Positions 11,313 through 20,702 of a stretch of DNA of 40,091 nt are shown piece by piece. Each line of letters starts with the position of its first letter. Position 1 is the first letter of the stretch. The DNA comes from Circinella umbellata. Its lineage: Eukaryota; Mucoromycota; Mucoromycetes; Mucorales; Lichtheimiaceae. The notes beneath the pieces are model-generated. The model saw only the letters and a list, made by a program, of their open reading frames with translations, was not told the DNA's origin and searched no databases. The stretch is taken from NCBI GenBank assembly GCA_025093555.1, contig JAIWNF010000132.1, positions 1 to 40,091 on the forward strand. Direction: 5' to 3'. Made by a program: the position numbers and the translations under genes.

Positions 11313-12377
11313 ATGTCCAAACAAGTCTATTCACCAGATAAATACAAGAACGTACCTAGTTTTCACGAATACCGCACAAGTAATAACGATCCACTAATAG
11401 ACTTAGAACAAGAAACCTTTACAACAAAACAAGAAATTACCTTTGAAGATCCAGTATTAAAAATGTCAGAAGAAAATAAAGTTATCATGCAAGCATTAAC
11501 CAAGTTGTTGGAAAAACAAAGCTCTGGACCTACCTTCCATGCTCGTATACGTGAACCTGACACGTATCATGGTGACCGTGGACTAGATGCCGCTACTGGA
11601 TGGATTCGCTCTGTTGAACGATATCTTGAGATGGCCGATTTGAGCTCGCACAAATGGTCTGATTATGCTGCAACCTTGTTGCGTGATGAAGCTGACACTT
11701 GGTGGAGACAACAAGAATTAATGGGAGACTGTGATGAATGGTCAGTATTTAAAAAAAGATTTTTGGCGAACTTTAGCCCCCCAAATCGCTTACAATTGGC
11801 TCGTGATCGTCTGGCGTCCCTTGTTCAAACAAGTACTGTAGCAAACTACATATCACAATTTCAAGCAGCCTGGTCTTCGGTACCGTCAATGGTGGATGAA
11901 GAAGCACTGGATCGATTCCAACGAGGGTTACAACCTACTATTCGTCTTCAAGTTATGACACGTTTCCCCTTAACAACCGATGATGCAATGCGTTTGGCCT
12001 TAGCAGTCGAAGCTGCACAACAACGAAGTCAAAATATTTTATCCGAAAATAATCATCATCCTCTGTCGGTGCAACATCAACATCAACAATCCGCTCCTGA
12101 ATACCTCCGTTCTTCTGGTGTAGCACCCATGGACTTGGATGCCATTCGTTCACGAAGACAAGAATCAAATTGGCGCTCATCAGGACGCAGTGTTAATAAT
12201 CATTGGCGTGGTAATAATAATTTTCGTGGTAGTAACAATAATGATCGGGAATGTTATAATTGTGGTGGCTTTGGTCATATTGCTCGTTTCTGCTCTTCTC
12301 CTCGTCGCCAAGGTCGATCCAATAATCAACATCAAGGACGGTCATACCAGGGAAAAGGCCAAGCGCGTCAGGATTAA
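11313..12377 (+). CDS. gag: Gag of gypsy element 1
   Basis: A 354-residue intact ORF beginning 48 bp after the LTR. The central part matches the retrotransposon gag/capsid fold (ATGWIRSVERYLEMADLSS, EADTWWRQQ, WSVFKKRFLANFSP). The C-terminal part is Asn/Arg-rich with one CCHC zinc knuckle, CYNCGGFGHIARFC (about 12252-12293), for RNA packaging. It ends at TAA 12375-12377. Pol begins in the -1 frame across this stop, and a frameshift signal overlaps the end of gag. Confidence 0.92.
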   Translation: MSKQVYSPDKYKNVPSFHEYRTSNNDPLIDLEQETFTTKQEITFEDPVLKMSEENKVIMQALTKLLEKQSSGPTFHARIREPDTYHGDRGLDAATGWIRSVERYLEMADLSSHKWSDYAATLLRDEADTWWRQQELMGDCDEWSVFKKRFLANFSPPNRLQLARDRLASLVQTSTVANYISQFQAAWSSVPSMVDEEALDRFQRGLQPTIRLQVMTRFPLTTDDAMRLALAVEAAQQRSQNILSENNHHPLSVQHQHQQSAPEYLRSSGVAPMDLDAIRSRRQESNWRSSGRSVNNHWRGNNNFRGSNNNDRECYNCGGFGHIARFCSSPRRQGRSNNQHQGRSYQGKGQARQD

Positions 12378-12393
12378 AGGGAGTCCTGCCGCG
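12350..12393 (+). promoter_or_regulatory. Candidate programmed -1 frameshift signal, gag to pol
   Basis: The slippery heptamer G GGA AAA lies at 12350-12356 in the correct gag phase (codons GGA AAA). A 6-nt spacer follows. Then comes a stem-loop: CGCG(12364-12367)/CGCG(12390-12393) and CAGGA(12369-12373)/TCCTG(12384-12388) with a 1x1 mismatch and a 10-nt loop holding the gag TAA. The pol frame is -1 relative to gag and open from here. A plain one-base deletion would give the same frame relation. Confidence 0.6.
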
Positions 12394-15300
12394 TTCCATT
12401 CCATCCCTTAACGTTGTTCAAGATGAGGTGCCAGTAGTTCCTGAAGGCGAGCTTATCGATTTATCCGATGATCAAGATGAAGACTCTACAATGTTACAAA
12501 AGACCTTAGATGAAGATAAACATTATTTTAATTCCTTACTTTCAATAAAAGAAACTGATTTACCTCTGTATTTAATGTCGTGTGGTGATTGTGCTGTTAA
12601 AGTGTTGATTGATTCTGGCGCTTCTGGCTCATATGTTGCTTCAAGGATTGCTGCTGGTTTAACAAGTCGTTCTGTTTCAAATCGGGAGGTTGAAACGGCT
12701 GGTGGTCATGTACTGGCAATCAACAAACAAGTTAGTCTTCCTTTGGATGCACAAGGATATAAACACACCATGGATGCATATGTTCTTGATACAAAGTTCG
12801 ATGTGATCCTTGGTCGTAATGGCTCAAGACCGTACAACCAATACCCGACTGGGAGCTAGATACATGGCGAATTAATAAGAATGACCAACATTATATTATC
12901 CGTCCTCACAACAAGCGTGACATTCCTGACCTTATTTATCTTCTATCACATCGTCAAGTCCAGCGTTTAGAACGCAGCAAGGGGATTGATGATATGTTCT
13001 TATGCTATGTTCGCCCAATGATACAAGTGCCAGTGTTGCCATACAAGATTCAGCTGAATCATTGGTGAAGGAATTTGATGATGTATTTCAAGATACTCTT
13101 CCAGGTTTGCCTCCTGATCGTGGTGTTGAGCATGTCATCGACACCGGTGATGCAGATCCAATTTCTCGGCCCCCTTACAAAATGAGTCCTTTGGAATTGG
13201 TTGAACTGCGTAAACAGATCCAAGAATTACTTGATTTGCGATTGATCCGACCAAGCTCATCACCATGGGGTGCTCCGGTATTATTTGTCCGTAAAAAAGA
13301 TGGTACTATGCGAATGTGTATTGATTATCGTGCCGCCAACCGAGTAACAAAGCGTATGTCTCATCCACTCCCTCGCATTGATGAGTGCCTTGAACAACTT
13401 CATGGCGCCAAGTATTACTCTAGTATCGATCTGAAAAGTGGCTATCATCAAATACGTATCCGAAAAGAAGATATTCCAAAGACTTCTTTTAATACACGGT
13501 ATGGTTCCTATGAGTGGGTAGTTCTTCCTTTTGGTTTAATGAATGCACCGCCAGTATTTCAGAAAACCATGAATTCGGTGCTTGGCGACTGTATTGACAA
13601 GTTTGCAATGGTGTATCTTGACGACATTTTAATATATAGCAAAACAAAAGAAGACCATTATCGACATTTACGTTGTGTCCTTGAACGCTTACGCAAAGCT
13701 AAACTTATTGCCAATTTGAAAAAGTGCGACCTTTTCAAAACTGAATTGGAGTTTGTTGGTTTCCAAGTTTCGGCGCGTGGTATTCTACCCTCCAAAAAAA
13801 AAATACAAGCTATTCAAGACTGGCCAGTTCCATCGAATGTACAAGAAGTTCGTCAATTTGTCGGCTTGGCGTCGCATTACCGTCGTTTTATTAAAGGTTT
13901 CGCTTCGTTGGCTGCACGTTAACTGAATTGACAAAAGGAACAGGAGCGAAGAAAAGGGCGATTGCGTGGACAAATAATTGCCAAGTGGCTTTTGAAAAAC
14001 TTAAAGATCGCATGACTGCTGCTCCTATTTTGGTGCCACCTAATCCGGATGTCCCCTATATCATTGAAACTGACTCTAGTGACTTCGCTGTTGGTGCTGT
14101 TTTATTACAACAAGGCGATGATGGTCAACTACACCCTTTGGCTTTCGAATCAAAAAAACTTTCAGCTGCCGAACGAAACTATCCAGCCCAGGAACGAGAA
14201 TTACTAGCGATATTACATTCATTAAGGACTTGGCGTTGCTTTATTGATGGTCGACGTTACACCGTTTTCTCTGACCACCATCCATTAAAATATTTCCGCT
14301 CTAAAACCAAGCCCACACCAAGACTGACCCGATGGATTGCCGAGATTGAACTGTATGACCCTGATATACAGTATAAACCAGGTCGTGACAACCATGTTCC
14401 AGATTTGTTATCAAGGCGGGATGGTCCAACTTGTCTTACTGATGAAAAGTCTCTGGAGCCTGATTATCTTTATGCTGTTAAGTCTGTCCAAGAATCAGAT
14501 TGGCCAAAATTTTATGCCCTTGGTGAAGAAAATTGGCCACATATGTACAAGGACCTGTTAGCAAAACACAAAGAAAAGTTTGTAGTCCGGGATAATCAAG
14601 TCTTTCGTTTGGTAAAAAATGATAATAATGAAATCACAGAAATGCGATATGTTTTGTTTGCTCGTCGTGCTGATCTGGTCCAAGATTTTCATAAATCTGT
14701 TGGTCATGCCGGTAATCTCACAGTTTATGATCTGGTGCGTAAAAGATGGTGGTGGCCTGATATGCGCTCAGATATCCAAGGATGGTTAGCTACTTGTCCT
14801 CAGTGTCAACTTGCTGCTAATGCCGATCGGAAAACTCATCATGCTCCAATGAAGCCTTTAGCTGTTCCTCCGGTTTTTTCTCGTTGGCATTTAGACTTCG
14901 TTGGTGAGTTACCAACTACTGTTAATGGTAACCGTTGGCTTCTTGTGGCTGTGGATTATGCCACCAATTGGACTATTGCTCGTGCGGTGCCTGATGCTAC
15001 TGGAGAAGCCATCGCCAATTTTATTTATGAAGAAATTGTGCTCCCATTTTCCTGTCCTGCTGAAATCTTAACAGACCGTGGTGCTAATTTCATGTCAAAG
15101 GTGTTGGCTTTGTATCTGGGTCGTCTCAAGACTAATCATATAAGAACTAGTGCCTTTCATGCACGCAGTAATAGTAAGGTGGAACGTACCAACCAGGTTT
15201 TAAAACAAATGTTGCGTAAATATACTCATGGCCAAATCTATTGCTGGGACCAATTTGTTGACGCTGCTGTCTTTGCTTGCCGAGTCCGTAAACATCGTAC

Positions 15301-15855
15301 TACTGGTTTTAGCCCTTACTTTTTGGTGTATGGTATCGAGCCTAAATTACCTGGTGATGTTTTGCCTCCCTTTATTCAAGTAAATAATCTGCTCCTAGCG
15401 AATCTTTAATTGTTCAAGGCCGTGTGCCTGAAGCACGCCGATTACGGGAAGCTCGTCTTATTGCCGAACAAAAATTACAAAATCAAGCTGCTAAGGATAA
15501 GGCCATCTGGGATGCTGTACTCAAACCGCAAAATTTTTCTGTTGGTGACCATGTATTAATGCGGCATGAAAACAAGTTTAGCCTTGAGTATAATTGGAAA
15601 GGCCCATACAAAGTTATTGCTGTCAACCCTGATCACCATGTCTATCAATTACAAGCTCTTAATGGCCCTATTTATAATTCTTGGGTTCATACTGACCGTT
15701 TGCGGCCTATCCATGTTAATTCCGCTCTTTCTTCTGATCCATGGTTTGACCCTACTGCTGTACGCGCTGCTGAACGTCGCCATCTTGAAGCTGTTCGTAA
15801 TCTTGCTGTATTGTCCGAGGACGTACAATATTCTGGGGAGGGGATATTGTCGTAG
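12357..15855 (+). pseudogene. pol: Pol of gypsy element 1 (PR-RT-RNase H-IN), four one-base frameshifts
   Basis: Domains in order: aspartic protease (LIDSGASGSYVA, about 12605), reverse transcriptase (YSSIDLKSGYHQIRI and the catalytic YLDD at about 13612-13626), and RNase H (IIETDSSDFAVGAVLLQQ, about 14060). Integrase follows, with an HHCC finger (HKSVGHAG...CPQC), catalytic Asp in RWHLDFVG, Asp in LTDRGANF and Glu in SKVERTNQ. A GPY/F-like module ends it (WKGPYKVIAV...DRLRPIHV). All catalytic residues seen are intact. The frame is broken by apparent single-base losses near 12817, 13016, 13918 and 15389. The stop TAG (15853-15855) lies inside the 3' LTR. Given identical LTRs, these breaks may be sequencing errors rather than decay. 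Confidence 0.9.
15835..15844 (+). other. Polypurine tract of gypsy element 1
   Basis: GGGGAGGGGA lies 3 bp before the 3' LTR, the expected plus-strand primer site. Confidence 0.8.
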
Positions 15856-16197
15856 CCATAAATAGCAGTAACTCTATTTTCCTTTTTTATCCATTTGTGA
15901 TACTTCTTTTGTAAACGTATTTTATTTTTATATTGCCACGTAGTTAATCTATATCACTGTCACATCATCATAATAATTATTCGAACACGTAGTCAACCTT
16001 CAGTCACGAACACGTATATTATCATTATTAGTTTATCATATATCTTATAAGTAGTTTAGAAAATATATAAATACTCCTTCACATTTCATATAATAAAAAC
16101 ATCATCTTTTTCAACTTATACTTTATTTATTTATTATCTTTTGTTCTATTCTATTTCTAATTGGCTACGGTGTTATCCGCCAAAATATATTACGACA
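15848..16197 (+). repeat. 3' LTR of gypsy element 1
   Basis: 350 bp, identical by eye to 10915-11264. It is followed by the CAAG target-site copy at 16198-16201. Confidence 0.93.
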
Positions 16198-18167
16198 CAA
16201 GTTTGAGCTTGTTTGAGCTGGTTAAGTTATTAGGTTTGAGAAATATTAAGAATCGGTAAGCAGACTTTTTATCTGCTGAAACGAGTTAAAACTGTTTGTT
16301 TGAGCAGCTAAAACCAGATTAATCTTTTACTTTTAGCAGTTTGAGCAATCTCGATCTATGAGTTTCAGTCTTTGAGAAAAACGATGAGAGGTTCAAAACG
16401 ACGTTATTCTTCTACTCTATTGGCTACTGTATCATGTTACACCTTTTGATCAAAGTATCATATTGGTGGATTTTTTTACACGAAGTATACACAGACTTCA
16501 GTATTGGCTCATTTCTTTCAGACATTTTAAAAACTAGTATTTGGTATTGGCTTATTATTCTTTTAAATTGATCAAATCATCTGCTTTTTATTTCCTTTTA
16601 TATACATAAAGAAGTATCTTTTATTTATTCTTTCTTTCTTTATTTTTTATCTACTATACTAAAGTGAAATTATAATTTCTACTATACTAAAAGCTAAACT
16701 ACTTTATCTAAATTTAATATTACTGGCCTTCATTTACCATATAACGGATCTAAAAAAGTCTAATTTAAAATGCCTTTCAATAAATATAACTATAAATATG
16801 TGATGTAAAATTGTAAATAAATAACACAAAATGAATCATAATAAAAAAACATGCAATGAAACCATACCATCCTATAGAAAAAAAAGAAGTTGAGTATATG
16901 AAAATGTTTATGCAATAATATTAAAGAGAAATTAGTTATGCCATAAGTAATATGTTTACCGAATAAATTATAGAAAAAGTTAGTTATATTATAAAAACAT
17001 GTTCACGGAATAATATAAAGAAAAGATTAGTTAGGCTATATATAAAATACTTACGGAATAATTTTGAGAAAGAGATAAATAACATGTTTCTATGGAAACC
17101 GCTACTATAAAAGAACACATTATTTTCATTAGACATCAATAAAACCATACGATAAATATATAAAAAGAACAAGTACATACCTGCCAAATACTCAAGCTTA
17201 GGGAAGTTGTCTACTATATGATGTAAAGCACCTATTCATGTCAGCTTCAATTTTTTTATACCATTTATGATTCATCTATTACTAGTTTTTCACTATTTAC
17301 CCTGGCTTTTAGCAAACACGTTTTTCATGATACAGTCAATAGTTGGCATGGGTGTACCTTAAGAAACTATTCTATGAATCAATGGATATAATTGATGAGT
17401 AAGAATATCCAAGTTGATGTAAAAGGGTCATGTAAGCAAGTAAAAAAAAGAGATACGGGTACCTGTGTCAAAGTACGAAACGCGCGTATAGCTTTGTTTC
17501 AAGCAAAAGTAGATATAGTAAATGGGAATAGACAAAATAAAAAAAATGGCAGATAAAAAAGCAGATACGTTAGGGCTTGTGAACCATTACTGAAGGGAAT
17601 ACACGGAGATAGGGCACACAAGTACATACAAAAAAAAAAAAGAGTAGTTACTACCTGCAGTAAGCATAAAACATATAGATATCATCAAGTAAGCAAGAGT
17701 ATAAGAGCCGGATAAAAACAAGAATGTGGTTAATGAATAAAAAGATTAAGATTAAATTCAGGGCAAAATATGAGTAAAAGAGTACGCGTAATCTGGCCAA
17801 AAAAAGAACATTACAATTACCCGTGTTAAACATAAGAACCAACATATAAACTCCATTACCGTACAAGAGCATCTATGTATAAGATTAAAAAAGAGGGAAT
17901 CAGTACTGGTGTTATAGTCAAAGATGATAATAATAGATTATTTTAAAGATGGAGTGAAAATTACGTTCTGTCATTTTGTTGTAGTAAAGGGGAGTAGAGT
18001 AGAAAGAAAGATGCTGAAAAAAGAAGAATAAAAATAATGACCAAATTAGGTCATTCATATTAGGTTAGCCAAATTGGGACAAGAAGAATCTTTTTACGTT
18101 ATCACGGCGTTGTGTCATCACCGTATGTACTGCGACGTTGTTTTCTCTGCATAACGAATAAAATAAC
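16198..18167. other. Noncoding left arm of copy A
   Basis: No credible protein frame is seen. The segment aligns along its length to 20735-22690 (copy B) and to 31562-32429 plus 38278-39417 (copy C). It holds a tandem set of about four 50-bp units (ATGTTTAC.GAATAATATT...TTAGTTATG) at 16890-17095. It also holds four conserved TACCTGYGTYAA-like words at 17178, 17460, 17652 and 17818, which read as splice donors on the minus strand. The last 8 bp (18160-18167) are the hAT target-site copy. Confidence 0.7.
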
Positions 18168-20014
18168 TAGTGTTCTTCACGGATCAGATTGGATCGGATA
18201 ATAGGGCTATCCGCATCCGCATTGGATGTGGATCAGATGGGTAGATGAAGTGTGTATGTATATTTTTTTTGGCAGAAATACAGACAAAGGAGGAAGAACC
18301 GTCGTATTGTGGTGAATCAAAGAAAAGAGTGAAATAATCTATAGTAATTTTTGATTTGGAATGTAAAAAAAAGGTATTGGATATTGTAAAAATTGTTATC
18401 ATGGTTAATTGTCTTTTCGTATATAAGTATAATATAGCGCGATTGGTTTAGATTGGTTCAGAATAAATATTGTACTTCAAACTGGTTCAAAGAAACAAAA
18501 TAGAAACATATTTTAATAAACGATGGCAATTGTAGAAAAGTACATGGTAATTTTTATTATAAATATAAAAATAAAATAAATAAATCCGTAATGTATAAGA
18601 TAATATAGTAGATGAAAGCTTTTTATGAAGAGAATTATAAAAAATAGGGAAAAGAATAAAGTGCGCGTGAGTATATAAGGTGTGTGTGTGTATGTAAAAA
18701 TTATGTGTGACAGCCAAAAAAAAAGAGAAAACTAAGCTTCTTCAATCAAATCTTCGTTACTCCATTTAATACAGACATCTTTTTTAATAATGGAAAATAA
18801 TGATTCCAAATGAAACAACTAAGTTTGGTAGTCTTTTTTTTATTATATTATTTTAATCACTCATTATCGTATCTATTTTACACACGAACGGACATGTTCA
18901 ATAACGCCAATAAGCATCTATTAGTTTAACGATTACAATATTACATCTTTGCTCTACTAACTATTGTGGATCGAGTTTATAGACAAATATATTTTTTACA
19001 ACAATCTACTTTATTTACCAATGGATTTTAACAAATATTTTATTTAATCTTGGTCAATAAAACTATCTAATATACACCTTGATAACCCTACAAAACAACT
19101 AGCATTACTCAATTTTATTATCAAAGATCCTTCTTTTTTATATATCCCTATCTTTGACATAATTGCTTTTATATAACTGGAGATTGTGCTTGACGATTGG
19201 TAAGTGGTACTACTCTTTCTTTTTACACACATACCCTTTCTCCGAATTATATTACTATAATATATTTGTTTACTAATGGTGGTAGCATTTTATTTTATTT
19301 TTCTTTGAGTAGATTTTATAACTTATGCAAATAATCATTGAAAAAAAAGTGCTGCGGATATGGGTTGATATTACGGTTTATATACTTGGATTTGGATGAT
19401 GAATATTTGGATGATGAACATTTGGACTGTACAAAATAGAGAGAGTATTGGGGTTTATAATTATATTATATGATATGGTAATACAAATATCAAATAAACT
19501 ATTCTAGATGTCTTCTTCAACGAATGGTTATTTTTTTTATTTGCTATTCTTTGTTTGGAAAGGGACAAATATTAGTATTATTATGAAATAATATAGGAAA
19601 TGTTGTGACATGAATAATTTGAGGAATAATATGTTATAAGAAATATAATGAATAGGGATCAAGTAATAACATTTCAACATCTTTGGGATTAGACCATTTC
19701 AAAAAGTTTAGATCTAAAAAGTTTGATGAATCTTCGAGTTAATAAAATAATATTTGTCACATTTATTGACTTACTACACTTACATTAAAAATGCGGCATA
19801 CTTTTTCAATCCAATATTCTTATGTTTTTTTTATAAACACCTATAAACAACTTCATTGAAAAAAACACCCATCACCACTTTGAATCTTTCGGATGGTTGC
19901 ATCATCGGATTGGATGATACACCCATCCACATCCGTAAAGACCCATCTGCATCCGAACTTGAGGATGTGGATACGGATCGGATGAGCGGATGTCGGATGA
20001 GATGAAGAACGCTA
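18168..20014. mobile_element. Non-autonomous hAT-type element (1847 bp)
   Basis: Ends are TAGTGTTCTTCA (18168) and, inverted, TAGCGTTCTTCA (20014); both fit the hAT end pattern YARNG. The 8-bp target duplication AAAATAAC flanks it at 18160-18167 and 20015-20022. Copy C holds the empty site (ATAAAATAACATTATC, about 39410). Both subterminal regions carry many GGATG/CATCC words in both orientations, as hAT transposases bind. No transposase frame is seen inside. The interior is plain AT-rich DNA, with a short direct repeat of TTTGGATGATGAA near 19390-19425. Confidence 0.88.
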
Positions 20015-20209
20015 AAAATAACATTATCATTCATATAACTTACCATTTATAATTTTTTAGAAGAACTTCCAATAATAAAAACGGTACTCGTTATTTTTTT
20101 TTTGGGTAAATGAGTTAATTTTTACCAGGTGTAGCTGTGTATATCGACTACGAACTTTACTCCTAGTTAAGATGATATCTTAATATTATAATAAAAAATA
20201 AATCTCTAC

Positions 20210-20411
20210 CATTGTCATCAAGATCCATCATATCCTCATTGCCTTGACTCGCAATCCATTCTTCAAAAAGTTCTGTGCTATAATCACGCTTATGACGATC
20301 TTCGGTACTTTCTTTTTGGTGAATGTATTTTTCTGGTCGTGTACTCATTTGAAAACACTGGTTACAAAAACATTTTTTGATCCCATAATAAATTTCAGAA
20401 GCTGTCTGCAT
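20210..20411 (-). pseudogene. Relic of transposase first exon in copy A
   Basis: A frame from ATG 20411-20409 to a GT donor after 20210 is closely related to the first exon at 31271-31070 in copy B (KKCFCNQCFQMST, then an acidic MMDLD stretch). It keeps the CxCxxC motif. The rest of the gene is deleted, so it cannot encode a transposase. It shows that copy A once carried the gene in the same orientation. Confidence 0.8.
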
Positions 20412-20524
20412 TTTGCGAAAAAAAAGAAAAAAAAAACTAAATAGCAAAAAAGAGTAATGAAGTATTACAATGCTCAACGAATATTGCATAACTTAATATT
20501 TATTTTGTGTAAGGTAACTTTTTA

Positions 20525-20702
20525 TTTGAACACGTTTAAGAATACTCAAACTAAGAATTTGAGCGACCTAGTTACTCAAACTACTGATTTGAGCGGTTTG
20601 AGCCAGCTCAAATCATTCAGGGGCGTTTGAGCCGCTCAAACCAGCTCAAACCCAAAAGTTTTAGCAAGACCGATTTTCTCAAACCACCTTTTAAGTCCAG
20701 TG
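20525..20702 (-). repeat. Right subterminal repeats and terminus of copy A
   Basis: About twelve TTTGAGC/CTCAAA words in both orientations occur within 180 bp, ending in CCTTTTAAGTCCAGTG. The segment is nearly identical to 31384-31561 of copy B. Dense short inverted motifs next to a CACTG terminus are the hallmark of CACTA-type ends. Confidence 0.78.

Larger units (their letters stand above)
10915..16197 (+). mobile_element. Ty3/gypsy LTR retrotransposon 1 (young, identical LTRs)
   Basis: A complete 5.28-kb element: 350-bp LTRs starting TGTCGTA and ending TACGACA, a tRNA-type primer site, gag, pol in protease-RT-RNase H-integrase order, and a polypurine tract. The target-site duplication CAAG is at 10911-10914 and 16198-16201. 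The uninterrupted target is visible in copy B (CCGCAAGTTTGAGC, about 20731). By eye the two LTRs are identical, so insertion is recent, yet pol carries four one-base frameshifts. There is no chromodomain. Confidence 0.93.
10862..20702 (-). mobile_element. CACTA/Plavaka-like DNA transposon, copy A (internally deleted)
   Basis: The left end is CACTGGACATAAAG at 10862, 49 bp after the tRNA. The right end (minus strand) is CACTGGACTTAAAAGG ending at 20702. Both ends carry clustered TTTGAGC/GCTCAAA words. Compared with copy B, the left arm is complete once two later insertions are removed (gypsy element 10915-16197 and hAT 18168-20014). The accessory genes and almost all of the transposase are gone: homology to B stops at about 20144 (B 22804) and resumes at about 20171 (B about 31028). 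About 27 bp of unrelated filler lies between. It is therefore a non-autonomous deletion derivative. Strand is given as that of the transposase relic. Confidence 0.8.
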
